64,000 nt of DNA. It comes from Monosporascus cannonballus (lineage: Eukaryota; Ascomycota; Sordariomycetes; Xylariales). The translations under genes and the position numbers were made by a program. Under the pieces are notes generated by a model that saw only the letters and a program-made list of their open reading frames with translations, did no database searches and was not told the DNA's origin. The stretch is from contig QJNS01000169.1 of NCBI GenBank assembly GCA_004154925.1, forward strand, positions 107,172 through 171,171, in the 5' to 3' direction. Shown piece after piece: positions 1-11,133 of the stretch (positions are counted from its first letter, which is position 1; each line of letters starts with the position of its first letter).

Positions 1-3000
1 TCTCGGCTACAACTCGCAGGGGTATTACCTCCACCGCCCCACAAGATTTCCTAAACAGCTAGTATGCCTACCCCGCGGGGGGTTTTGGCGGGCCGGCCAG
101 AGGCCCCCTATTTAGGGATATGGTTTTCATATTTGCGGCAGCTGTGGTGTCGCAAATCGTGATGTTGTAGGTGGTGATGTTATGGCAGAAGTACCTAGGG
201 GGTAGTGCGATTAGCGGCCAAACTAACTGTGGGGCAGAAACAGAGATCAAGCTACTGCCGAGGCTAGTTAGCAGCTGAGGTGACACTAAACACTCGTGGG
301 GAGACGGCTTGGCGCCCCAAATTGTAGGGGCCACCAAAGACGGGCCGTTCTTGAGGCTGACCGAGTATTCAATACGGACTAGCCAAGATTTCAAAACTCC
401 GTCTAAGCGATTGGCTGAGATGGCATGAGGTCCGCTAAATCACATACCAAGGACAAGTTGATTACTACCTAGGTATCAACTCCTATATTCCACACTGGGT
501 CCCCCGTAGTAAGTACAATTTAAGAAACACCCGTGGCCGGCAATGACTCTTGAAACACTCCCATGTGAAAGGGTTCGCCACCGTCAAAATCGAGCTACCG
601 CTAGCCCTGTGGGTACAATATCGAGGTCGAGGCCATCCCAGCCCTCACCACCTTGCCCACTGCAACACGACAGCCACCGCCCTTTGAATCGATCACTACT
701 GGGATAATGACAAATGGCAACAGGAGATTTTAGCTGCCCACGAACAAATAAATGGGAACGGTGAAGCCAGAGTCAGCACGGCTTAAACGCACCACCCTAT
801 ACGTTACGACCGCAGTCTAGAATACAATTGAGTATTACGTTATTAGGCGATAGCGAGGACCGATTTTCTGAAGTATGTCGTTTCTATATGGATGTAGGTA
901 GATCGACAACTAAGTGAATACCACATAGCTTGCTTTTGATTTGGTCGCCGTCGAAAGTCTTTGACCTCTTAGTGATGTGTCTATCGTACATCTTCCCCGC
1001 ACCATTGCACCCCCCCCCGATCGTATCTCAAGACGTAGAAAACCCCCACAAACTTCACCATTCTCGTTGTGTACCTCCCATTTCTTGGACTTAACTCTGG
1101 TGAGCCCGTCGATACTGGTCGTGGTCCAGATGCTTGCGTACTGGTATTATCTCTGCACTCGCCTCATTCTTCGTCGTACGTCCCTATGACAATCGGAAGG
1201 CCATGTATGTCGTCTTCATCACCAGTGCCTGTACTGAATCCGGACTTCGATACGCAAGAACAGCGATGCTCTACGCCATGCTCAGTACCTCACCATCCGA
1301 CCCGTTGCCGTGAAGAATCTGAAGACCTACAAGCAGCTCGTCACCTATTTCCTCTCCCCGTTGTCACGAACCTTACCTAGGCTTCACCAACATATAGTGG
1401 TAACGTCCAGACTTCGTCTGCCTAGCAGGAACTTTGGGCCAGTCTATACATGAAAACCATTTTGCTCGCGACGATGAGTATCGGTTGAATCAGGTGGCCC
1501 CGACTTTAAAAGACTCGAGCCTTGTTCGGACAACCCCGACAGGGCCCGATGAAAGCCTTTAGCCAACAAGAGAGCGACTAGGTGATATCAGACCCGCCAA
1601 CTGCGTATTGCCCTGCGACAGGAATGACGACAGCTGGGTATGAATCTTTCCTCAACATTTCCGATCTGGATGCACCCGACGCCCGTCAAGATCCCGGGGG
1701 GAGAGGGGGTAGGGTAGTAAAAGAGGTTACGGTATGGGAGGGTAAAAAGCAGTTCGACATGCTCGAGAAAACTGAGAACTTATCTGGTTTGAGCCTATTA
1801 AGCATTACCCCTTTCTGTCTCAACTGCTCACCCGCTAGACCTAACGCGTTCCTCTCTAAAAAGATTGACTCTTTTACGCCCAAGTCCAGCGGCAGCAGCA
1901 ACGGGAACAACGACAAGACAACACAGACTCAATCTCAACCCCAACACCGCCGTCTACATCTCCGAGGTGGAACGCTGACTGAGTAATACCGGGGCAACCT
2001 CGTCACTGGCCTGGCCGAATGACATATACTGGACTTAACCCCGTTACCATCCGGTACGCCAAGCGGTATCCGCTTAACCTTCCACACACCGGTAGCCCAC
2101 CAACCCGCCGTGCCGGGACATGAGGATGAGCTATCCTTGGGGGTCGGGCAGGTACTCCGGCCGATCTACGGAGTTGAGCTACATATCGCAAGTGCACAAC
2201 AAGACGTCCGCACGCTCGTATGTCGTTCGAGTGGTATGGGGGCAGGCCTATGCCGGATTTGCTACTCCTACTCGATTCTAGTGTAACTTTGACAGCCAGT
2301 GCTCGGTGAGCCTTTTCCGCGTTGGACCGCCCTGATGATTCGGCAGAAGCGTCCACCAGTACTGGGGATTTCTGCCACGTAGAGTACACAGTCAAGCCGC
2401 GACGCGAGCGAGGCCGTTCGGAATTCCCGTTCCGCTGGACCGAAGTTAGAAGGTAAAGCAATATCACTACCTCCACCACGAGGTTCACGACCCCCTTTAT
2501 GCAACTTGAATCGCGATGGCGTCTCGCCGTTGCCTTTGCGGCGTTCTATCTTAGGAGGCGAACTTGAGGGTCCAGACCGCAGTCCGATTCTGAGAGCTCT
2601 TCCGATTTACAGGAGATGTACCTACAGATCAGGATCATGTTCGCGCATTCTCGACAGCTGAGAAGCGTAAAAAGGGCGTATTGCGGTGATCGGTCAAGTC
2701 TACCAGAGTGGCGTCAGCGCGCTATTAGTCACGTAGCGGCCGTGTACGATCTGAAAATATACGTCGAAGACAGGCTTTGTGGCAGTAGTTGGTGGACTGG
2801 TGGCGGGTTAAAATTCTTGGATTTAGGCCCACAGTGAGTGACCTTAGCACAACCCTCGTCCCCTATCTGAACAGTAAGTGTCTCTATAGTGTCGTAATAC
2901 CCGTCTCTCAAGGTAATCGTGTTGTATACCAGCACATGCCAGATCCAATTTACTTAGAATTATGATGCGTCGCTATCGATGTTGGATGCCGAAGGTCTTC

Positions 3001-3459
3001 CGCAAACGTGCGTGCCGTCAAGCTCACCGGAATTAAGCGGATTGGAGCAGCCAACCATCAACGCTCCTCAATATCGGAGTAACATTGGGTGGCTGGCTGA
3101 GTCGAATGCCGCTTGCGGTTCGGGTGTGCCAGGCGTGACGAACCAATACGTCTTCGAAATCTGCAGGGTGTCCACGCTTACAATCTCGGATGCTACTGCG
3201 ACGGCGGGTACAACTGCCGCTGGAAGAATCACTAGAATCGCCGAACGTTTACCCCACCATCCGCTTCGTAGGCCTTCCACCGGGCTCCGTAGAGGAGGCT
3301 GTGAACTCGAGAGACCTCCCTATATAATGTATTATTGTCCGGTGTCATGTTTCATGAGTGGCTTGAGTGTGAATTTGCTGCGGCGAGCCCCGTGTCAAAT
3401 CCCGGTGATTCGACAATCACGGTATACATGTGCTTGTCTCATATTGAATATCTGCCACC
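1..3459. other. Region with no supported gene
   Basis: Several open frames of 60-174 codons occur on both strands, but none shows a recognisable domain, a consistent splice structure or coding-like composition. The frame at 1582-1986 (+) has a Ser/Asn/Gln-rich C-terminal end and could be a relic exon. The frame at 2979-3503 (+) overlaps the next real gene out of frame and is probably chance. No tRNA-like fold, tandem repeat or long inverted repeat was seen. Confidence 0.5.
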
Positions 3460-4643
3460 ATGGAATTCGTGGCGAGCTTGTCAGCCATCATGGGCATTGC
3501 TGACATCCTGATTAAGTTAACCAAGGAGCTGCACTCTTCGATCAGTACGGCGCGAGCGGCGCCGGAGGAGGTCAAGCGCTTCGCGCGTGAGACCTCAACC
3601 TTCACCGACCTCCTGGACTACTTCAGCGAGGTCGTGAAAAGATTACCCAAGAGTAGGGACGAGGAAGCAAAAAAGAAAAAGAAGAAGCTATTCAGGGACG
3701 TGAAGAACGAGTGCGAAATCATCAAGAGGGGCATCCAAGAACTCTTGGGGAAGTTTAACCAGATGAACGATGGTGGGCTGTCCCCCTTGAGGTCCCTGTG
3801 GGCCCGCCTCCTGTGGACATATAGGCGCAATGACGTCGAGTTTCTGCGCCGCTGCCTCGAGAGCTCCAAGACTACCGTTACCTTACTCGCGACTCTGTTC
3901 TGTCTAGAGCGGGAGTATGCGGAGGGAGGGGGAGGAGCCGGAGAAGGTAAAGTGGAGATAATGTATGCGCTGTTCCCCAGTCAGCAGCAAAGGCAGCCAC
4001 TCACCTCTATAGCGTCAAGTTGGAGACTCAACTTCAAAACAAGCTCTTTGAGCTTCAAGAGGTGAATCAAGAGCTTGAAGAATACGAAAGACACCACTAT
4101 ATCACGCTTCAGGTGGCTCAAGGGGCGAGGTACAGCAAGATGATAAGCAGCGCTTATGATGTAGAAAAATACGCGGTGAGACAGATATCTTCCCAAAGAG
4201 AAGCCACTGCGAGACACCTCGGTAACCTGGCATCCCGGGAAAGGCATATACATACGAGACTAGCGCCCCAGAGAGACTTCTCTACGGCCAAGCAGAATAT
4301 ATATAACTCATACCGGGTGCCCTTCAACGATCGCTTCGACATAGCTGACCCTCGAAGTTATCGGCGTGGACGGATTCACCTCCACGACACGAGCCATGGG
4401 AATGGAGCCGGTGCGAATAATAGACGGCGACGCGGGAGTGGGGAAGCACCCGTAACGGATGAGGGAGCCGAACAGAACAGTGACGCCGATGGACGTTCGT
4501 CGGGTCGTCCGACCGCCTCCACTGGACCCGCCCATGATTCGGACGATGAGAGTGCAGGACCGTACAGGCCTATGCCTCCTTTCGGCGGCAGTGGGGACAG
4601 GAGGCGCCCAAGGAAGCCTCGGCCACAATCCCCCATCGGCTAG
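3460..4643 (+). CDS. Fungal STAND-type N-terminal (PigL_N-like) domain protein
   Basis: Two exons are proposed, 3460-3914 and 4013-4643, giving about 361 residues. The 98-nt intron starts GTATGC, has a CTCAC branch site and ends CTCTATAG; splicing it joins the two frames exactly. The start has a near-ideal context (GCCACCATGG). Residues 1-150 are helical and begin MEFVASLSAIMGIADILIKL, resembling the fungal N-terminal domain of STAND/NLR-like proteins (Pfam family named after azaphilone cluster protein L). A Glu/Leu-rich coiled coil follows the splice, then a disordered Arg/Gly/Ser/Pro tail from about residue 240. No NACHT or NB-ARC nucleotide-binding domain and no repeats follow, so this is a stand-alone N-terminal module. 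In the family this region is thought to act in signalling or oligomerisation; the role here is unknown. Confidence 0.72.
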
Positions 4644-5249
4644 GCGTCAGGCTTACAATGGTCTCGGTCCCGGTGTTGCTCGAGTCGAGCTGATGGGGCA
4701 GCCTTTTGGGAGGTTAGAATGGGCGGTCTAATGATGGTGCTCTGGTTAGGTAGCCACAAGCTTTGTCCCGGGCTCCAGTTGAATAGCTCTCAGCACGTTC
4801 TAGGCCTCCTTCCCGCGGAGTACCCCGTCAACGGGGGTAACGAATCGGCATCGCTTGTGTTAGATTGGGTTTTTACTGCTCCGTCATCAAGGAAGGCTTG
4901 GGTGCGTCCGGACTCGGCTTCCCGTGTTTAGGGGTTCAAGGCGGGCAGGATGCTCGACCCCCGTGTGAGTGCCGTCTAACGGCCCTCCTGTCCCTGGATA
5001 CCCTATCGTAGCAGCTGTATCCGCAGGAATAGGCAGAATACGTTGGTTTCAGGTGGGAACAGTCTACGCATGACGGATCAATATATACATCGAACACGCA
5101 TGAGACGCATAGACGCCAACCGAGCTTCTGTTCCGCCGCTCAATATATCATGACCCCTGTATGCTCCTTTTCCCCCATGCAGTGTCTACTTCTACAAGTC
5201 ATAAAGGGTGGTATACATGTTTCGACGCTTCCAAACTGCCACTTGCTTT
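4644..5249. other. Intergenic, nothing recognised
   Basis: This stretch separates the STAND-type gene (+) from the 3' end of the LETM1-like gene (-), so it should hold two 3' untranslated regions. The short frames at 4459-4931 (+) overlap or follow the upstream gene and show no family signature. Confidence 0.5.
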
Positions 5250-6359
5250 TCACATCAACAGTTCGTGGCTCAGCAATAGTTTCTTGACCTTATCCTTCGA
5301 GTCTTCCTCGTCGGAGCCTTCGGTCTCCCGGACCCACTTCTCGAGACGCTTCCGTAACTCCCGGACGTCCTTCCCCCGGACGTCCATCCCCCTATCCTCG
5401 CACGCGAGCACGACCTCGGCGTCCTCGATCCCGCCGACGCCTCCACCGCTGCGTATCAAGGCATCATCTCGCGCGAGGAACGCGACGGCGCCGTCCACGA
5501 CCGAGCTCGCGAGCGGACTGTCGAGACCGGCCTTATCCCACCAACCACTCGTCAGCCCAAGGCTGCGCGCGATGTGACTAGCGGCTAGTTTCCGGTCCGC
5601 GGCCCCGCCCCCTTTCTCTCCCCGCGCTGCGCACAGGTGCGCCAGCTGCCGGAAGCTAGCCTCCCGCCTCGCCGCCGCTGACCGCCGGAGGGCGTCGACC
5701 TGCTTCGGGATGCGACAGGTCAGCGGCGTCAGGCGCGGGAACGCGATCACGACGAGCGGGGTGAACTCGCCGCACACGAGGAGCAGCATGCCGAAGACCG
5801 GGAGGCGCGATATGTCGTGGCGCGTGCGCGCCCGCAGCAGCACCTCAGCGCGCGTCTGTAGGGCGCCGCCTTCGGATGCGGTCCCCGACGGCGGGGCGAC
5901 GGAGCGTAGGAGACGTCGGTTCGTGAAGATGGCCTTCACCCCGGCCTTGTAGAACTGCATGTACGCCTTCCCGAGGCCGAAGAGGTAGCTGAACTGTGAG
6001 GTATCCGGGCCGCGCACCGGGAGGTCGAGGGGTGGTGGCCGTGTCGTGGCGGGCGGGTTTAGGGTAGACGAGGGCGGGATCGGATCGCGCGGCGTGGAGA
6101 TCGAGCCGGGCGACTTCGGATCGAAGGGCGCGGAGACGGCGGGCGGACCGTGCGCCGGCTTTGTCCCGGGCGCCGTGGAAGCCCTCCGCAGCACCGCCTT
6201 TGGCGATCCGCGAGGCCGTTGAGCCCGCGGCCTTGAGCCCGAGCCTAGCCGCCGGTGCAAATTTGCGTAGGGGAACCGCCCGGGATAGGGAACCGCGGCA
6301 TTGGAGAGCAGAACATATTGGGCACCGCGGGAGAAGCGCAGTCCTGGGGTGAGGCTCAT
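5250..6359 (-). CDS. LETM1-like ribosome-binding-domain protein, mitochondrial
   Basis: A single-exon frame of 369 residues. The N-terminal ~60 residues are rich in Arg, Ser and Ala with few acids, which fits a mitochondrial presequence. A Pro/Ser/Thr-rich linker follows to about residue 120. The LETM1 domain starts near YLFGLGKAYMQFYKAGVKAI, followed by a hydrophobic helix (about residues 185-215, including FGMLLLVCGEFTPLVVIAFP) that would cross the inner membrane, and then the soluble helical region typical of the family. No EF-hand is visible. The size is nearer to LETMD1-type proteins (about 360 residues) than to full LETM1/Mdm38 (over 500). Family members act in inner-membrane ion homeostasis and ribosome association; which role applies here is not visible. 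An internal Met start cannot be excluded. Confidence 0.8.
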   Translation of the reverse strand: MSLTPGLRFSRGAQYVLLSNAAVPYPGRFPYANLHRRLGSGSRPRAQRPRGSPKAVLRRASTAPGTKPAHGPPAVSAPFDPKSPGSISTPRDPIPPSSTLNPPATTRPPPLDLPVRGPDTSQFSYLFGLGKAYMQFYKAGVKAIFTNRRLLRSVAPPSGTASEGGALQTRAEVLLRARTRHDISRLPVFGMLLLVCGEFTPLVVIAFPRLTPLTCRIPKQVDALRRSAAARREASFRQLAHLCAARGEKGGGAADRKLAASHIARSLGLTSGWWDKAGLDSPLASSVVDGAVAFLARDDALIRSGGGVGGIEDAEVVLACEDRGMDVRGKDVRELRKRLEKWVRETEGSDEEDSKDKVKKLLLSHELLM

Positions 6360-7408
6360 CTCGGTGTAGGGATTGAGAGTTGTCTAGGGAATCCCCCGTG
6401 GCCCAATTGGGTGTTAAGAATGAAGAAGAAGCTGTGAATTGAGTATGTCCGATTACGTAAGTAGGGTTTTGCCGTTTAATTGAATTACGTCACGGTTTTT
6501 GTGGTTTTTGTGACTCGAGCTAGCAAGGGTTTACCTCCGCTGAATACTTACATAACTGGCTTATTATTTGTTACCCTGGAACGTCAGCTCCTGGATTGTG
6601 CTTCATCATCTGGTCGAAGAGCCCAATTTAAGACCCTCCGATTCCCGTGAGAGAAAGAGCTCCTTTTTGCCGTATGCTGTTCTCAAGGTTTTCCTGACGC
6701 CAGTCCCGCTTGACGATCAATATTGAATAAAAGAATATTCGAAGTTTCACTGGAACGGAGTTGGTAGACCTGGATCTCTTTAGGGATACTTGAGACAATA
6801 GGACACCGTATAAATCTCTCCCTCTTTATACAGGGACAGTATGCTCTGCAAGATGCCAGTGTGTTGAACCAGCTGAAGTTAAATAAGGTTATGAGGTATT
6901 CATCATAACAACTGCTTTAGAACTAGCTCGGCGCACCTTTTGACATTATATTTGGCAATTACTTGTTAAGATTACGTAGTTTGGTCAGGGGGCCGCGAGC
7001 TGGAGGCTTACGCCTGTCTTGAGACTGAGACTGCCAGGAATGGAGGCTGTAAAAGCACGCAACGCTAGTTGAAAACAGGGATGGCGGGTTTTTCCATTTA
7101 GGGAGGGAAGTGAGTAACCCTTGCAAAGATATTCTAGTGTTAGGATTTGACTCTATTCCTGAACTGAGCAGCTTCGTCTTTACAGGTTCAATTCTCTCAG
7201 ATACGGTTCTTGCATTACGAGCCTAGATCTATTCTGTTGCTTCATGAGTTCGTGAGAATAAGGCTTGACCCTGCGTATGGACCGCCCTACAGTCATGCAG
7301 TTCATATTCAATTGGATCCTTTCTACCCCCGTTACTCTTGTTATGTGGGGCTCTCGCGATATTGGCCCCTGAATTGAACGACCTGCGTCTGAAGCGTCTC
7401 GAGCACAC
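6360..7408. other. Intergenic, upstream of the LETM1-like gene
   Basis: Moderately AT-rich and without a supported gene. The 5' region of the LETM1-like gene (minus strand) must lie at its left end. No repeats or tRNA-like folds were found. Confidence 0.5.
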
Positions 7409-7864
7409 AATAATCCCTTCGAAGACACGCGGGCGCTCTCGGAGAAGCCATCCCGCCTGTGGACTATGCTAACCGCTCGCATCTTGAATCTGGCAACTAC
7501 GAGGCCGCCTCCCGAAGCCCTAGAGGTGCATCTACTCTTTAACAACTTCAGGGGGGAGCCGCGGGACTTCGGCAGGTTGCTCAACGTCACCAGAGAGCAT
7601 GGCCGAAAAGTATTGGGGTACCAGATCGGGAACGCGCTGACGGCCACCACCATGGCGAAGTACAGAGTCGAGGCCAGCCTGTATTTGCCCGTGACGGTGC
7701 TGCTTCGCATCGACGACGACGGCATGATCGCGTCTGAATGATATAGGCCACGGGGCATGATGCGCCAGTTCGGGCACACGGGCTTGTGTGACGCGGCGGA
7801 GCGCCTAGACTGCTATTTATACGACACGCTCTGCGAAATGGCGAGTAGGGATGAACATGCCTAG
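7409..7864 (+). pseudogene. Decayed reading frame with an in-frame TGA, unrecognised family
   Basis: One + strand frame stays open from about 7409 and is interrupted once, by TGA at 7739-7741. It then continues in the same frame (YRPRGMMRQFGHTGLCDAAE) to TAG at 7862-7864. Both sides read like protein: mixed hydrophobic and charged content and a GC-rich third position, in contrast to the flanking DNA. TGA could derive from TGG (Trp). The minus-strand frame over the same region (7180-7779) looks less protein-like. It may be an internal exon remnant, with the codons before Met 7466 belonging to it. I do not recognise the family. Confidence 0.35.
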
Positions 7865-9245
7865 TGGAATAAGTAGGAGCACCGCCGATCAATCCTGGGC
7901 GGGCAGCCAGGACGAGGATGGCTGTAGCAACGGGCGGAGCCTGTTTTGTGTCTTGATGGGGTGGAGGGCCGATGTGTTCCGCCCAAGAAAAAGAAGGGGA
8001 TGGTTTTTTGGGAGAATGTTCAGAGCCGAAAGCCAGATCTCCGATCATATTATTGGGGTGGAGCAATCCGCAAATAGTGCCAGAGATCAGCATCGCAAAA
8101 CTTGTAGGTTGACATCCAGATCAAGGCAAAACCCAGGGGTTCGTGAATGGATAGCGTGGCCGTTCTCTGCAACTAGCGGATGCATATCTTGTCAACAGCG
8201 GAGAAGTCAACTTGGTGGGAATCGGCAACACCGCCCGGGACGAATTCAAATCGCTCGTGACGTTGTCCTCGGCTGACTGGATCGTCGCGTAAAGCTAACC
8301 AGCATGCCAACGGCATCATCGGCAAATGCACGCACTCTCTCAGCACAACGGTAAGACAACACAGACGTAGCAAGGGTAGGTCACGATGCTTTACATACCT
8401 ATGTGTAAATTCGGCTAGAACAGTCGGTGCAATGAAATAATAAGCGAACGGGTAAGCTTCCACTCAACTCAAAGGCCGAAGCACACGCCACAAAAAATAA
8501 CACGGATCATGCAATGAGGATTGCAGCCCCGGAACCGCCCCTACGTCACAGGCTTCAGTTTTCGGGTCCTACCCTGCATGGCTTGCAGGGACCCAAGAAT
8601 GTGCAGAATGCCGGGGTTCCCCGATCGTATGTGGTTTAGCCGAAAGGCTGTGATCGATCGTGCCATCCCACCAAACCTTCCCCAAACGCGGTTATCAATT
8701 GAGCGGCCTTGCCGTGCTAACCAACCGATAAGGAAACCCGCCCACCCCGAGCTACCGGCTTAGTGCCGTGGCATGGGCCCGTGACCCGCTACTGACCCGG
8801 TAGTGCTGCTGCCGTTTTGCGCCTTGTGCGCCAGTAAAATGCGACTGCCGACGGCATCCTGCAGGTTGCAACCCTCCGGTTGAGTTTACTTGCGTCGCGT
8901 TTCTGCATATTCAGGTGCCCTGCGCGCATACTGTTTCCTCGGCTGGTATGCGATCGTCGTTACTCTCCTCTAGTAGCTCGCCGAACCATTTCCACGAGAC
9001 GGATTTTGTCCTGCGCTCGCGGATACGCATATTAATAGGTACGAAGAACCCGTTTCTGCTCGGCGGACGGAAACCCTACTTTCCCCCCCGCCAAGCCGAG
9101 ACATCGTGGTAGTTGTGAATTTCATATCAATCCATAGCTCAGTTAGAAGTAAACAATAGGTACTTTTCTTCCATTTCCGTATTTAACAAAAAAAAACCCC
9201 CAAAAGCCCCACCTTTTCAGAGTCTCAGATATCTCTCCTCTCAAT
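7865..9245. other. Intergenic with a possible exon remnant
   Basis: No complete gene is supported. A short protein-like + strand stretch at about 8153-8276 (containing LADAYLVNSGEVNLVGIGNT, ending DWIVA and a TAA) follows a potential TAG acceptor and may be the last exon of a lost gene. The final ~130 nt form the promoter and leader of the tubulin cofactor C gene and include A- and C-runs around 9188-9205. Confidence 0.4.
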
Positions 9246-10407
9246 ATGCAGACCCTCAACATGGAAACTCCTCAGGCCCAACTTTTCATCCCTTTCACGC
9301 CCAGCCCTGGTGGCCTGTCGAGTCGCAAGATGACGGATCCCAACGAGCGGTTCTTCCGCCATTTCCAGGCAGAGCTCACTAGTAGGTTTTGACTTCGAAT
9401 ATAATCAGAGAAACGCAATACATGCTCACAGAAGAGACAGCCATCCAAGATCAGATCGATGACCTAGCGGCGTTGTCGCCGGTCAACGGAGAGAGACAGA
9501 TGTGCACCGACACAATACTGGCGGGCATCTCGAGGCTAAACAACGAGGTCATAGACGCCGGGGACTACATCCCAGCATATGACCAGCGAGCCTACTCTCA
9601 GGTACCGTAGTTCAGCATATCGGCCATGCCCCACTTTCAACGTCGCCCGTCCTGACACCCCAGACAGGCTATCAAGGCTCTCACGGAGAAGCTGAACGAG
9701 ACGACGGGCAAGTTCAAGCCGAAGTCGCGCTTCCAGTTCAAGCCCCGGGCGCAGAACACGACGGCCCAAGCGGGCGCGGCGGACCCCCGGTCACAGGCCC
9801 CCTCCCAACAACAGGGCTCAGCGAGCCCCTCCGTGGCAGCAGCCGGCGGCAACGAGGGGTACGCCGCGAGCGGCCAGCCCGCCTCGAAGGACTACAACGC
9901 GGAACTCCGCGACCCGGCGGCGGCGAAGGCGGGCGGGGTCCGGAGGCCGAGCTTCTCGCAGGCCAGGAGCATCGCGCTCGAGGGCCACGAGGCGCTGTAC
10001 ATTGCGCTGCCGACGGGCGCGGCCAAGTCGTCTGCGAGCGTGACGGATCTCGACCGCTGCGTCGTCGACATGTCGGCGCCGACGACCGAGGGCGGCCAGC
10101 CGCTCGCGGGGCTCGCGCTGCGCAACGTGCGGCGCAGCCTCGTGGTCGCGGGCCGCGTCGACGGCCCCGCGCACGTCACGGGCGTCGAGGGCTCCGCCGT
10201 CGTCGTGGCCGCGCGCCAGGTCCGCATGCACGACTGCCGCGACGTCGACGTCTACCTGCACTGCGCCAGCCACCCCATCATCGAGGACTGCTCCGGCGTG
10301 CGTTTCGCGCCGATCCCCGCTGCCTACGTAAGTATTCCTTTTTCCTCTTGTTTCCCGTTCACCCGAATCGCGGGGGGGGGGGGGGGGGGCGGCGGGGNNN
10401 NNNNNNN

Positions 10408-10446
<39 letters not shown>

Positions 10447-10691
10447 CGGATGCGCGATGAATTATGACCTAACGCGATCATTGGCAGGTGCCAGAGGGGC
10501 TGTGCGGGACCCCCAACCAGTGGGACCAGGTCGACGACTTCAAGTGGCTAAAGAGCGAGCCATCGCCAAACTGGAGCGTGCTGCCCGAGGGGGAGCGCAT
10601 CCCGGACGCCCAGTGGAGAGACACCGTCGGCGGGGACCCGACCCCGGATGCGGAGGATATACTGCGGAAGTTTGGAATTCTCAGCTCTTGA
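9246..10691 (+). CDS. Tubulin-folding cofactor C (TBCC / C-CAP domain)
   Basis: Four exons are proposed: 9246-9381, 9432-9601, 9668-10327 and 10488-10691, about 389 residues. All introns have GT-AG ends and the phases match. Exons 1-2 carry the N-terminal helical spectrin-like region (DPNERFFRHFQAELT). Exon 3 carries a Gln/Ala/Pro linker and the beta-helical C-CAP domain, with repeated short strands such as LRNVRRSLVVAGRVDGPAHV. Exon 4 carries the conserved family ending NQWDQVDDFKWLKSEPSPNW. In the family, cofactor C stimulates GTP hydrolysis on the tubulin-cofactor D/E complex and releases native alpha/beta-tubulin in the cytosol. The second Met at 9330 may be the true start. Intron 3 contains an assembly gap, so its length is not known. 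Confidence 0.93.
10372..10445. other. Assembly gap flanked by G and C homopolymers
   Basis: A G-run (10372-10389, then GC-rich bases to 10397) meets ten Ns at 10398-10407 and then about 38 Cs (10408-10445). Opposite homopolymers on the two sides of a scaffold join are what poly-G read ends on two contigs would leave. The gap sits inside intron 3 of the cofactor C gene and does not remove coding sequence. Confidence 0.9.
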
Positions 10692-11133
10692 TTACCGAGT
10701 CGGGTTTACTGTAGAGGAGTTTGGGAGTCGGGGGTTTGGGAGTTGGTACTCTCTCTCTCAGTTCAACTAGTCGGGCTGGAAAAGTGTTTGTGGCAAGTTG
10801 CACCTATCTTACTCCTTTTCAAATGAGATATAGCGGCATAGTGCATACTGCAGGTAGCGTGTAATGGAAGGACATTCATTCTGCTCCTGGTATCTCCTAA
10901 TTTAGTAGTCCAATGCGGTCTTATAATCTAAGCGAAGGGAGCATATTATCATCTTCTGTTGCGAGATATCACAAACGCCAGACTCCATGCATGCCCGTCA
11001 ACATCCAGAGCGCCATACGCTGATGCGAGAATCGAGAGAAACCCGCCCACCAAACAACAACCTCTCTCGTCTTCTTTTCTTTTGCTTCCTTCCCGCTCCC
11101 CTACTGCTCCCCGCAACAAACGCAACAAGATCA
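10692..11133. other. Tail-to-tail intergenic region
   Basis: The cofactor C gene (+) and the MED9 gene (-) converge here, so the stretch should hold both 3' untranslated regions. Pyrimidine-rich segments lie at 10745-10760 and 11060-11110. No gene was found. Confidence 0.55.

Noticed and set aside
7739..7741. In-frame TGA as selenocysteine
   Set aside because: Filamentous ascomycetes are not known to use selenocysteine, and no SECIS-like hairpin was noticed.
9818..10273. 151-codon minus frame over cofactor C exon 3
   Set aside because: Antisense shadow of a conserved coding exon, with no family signature of its own.
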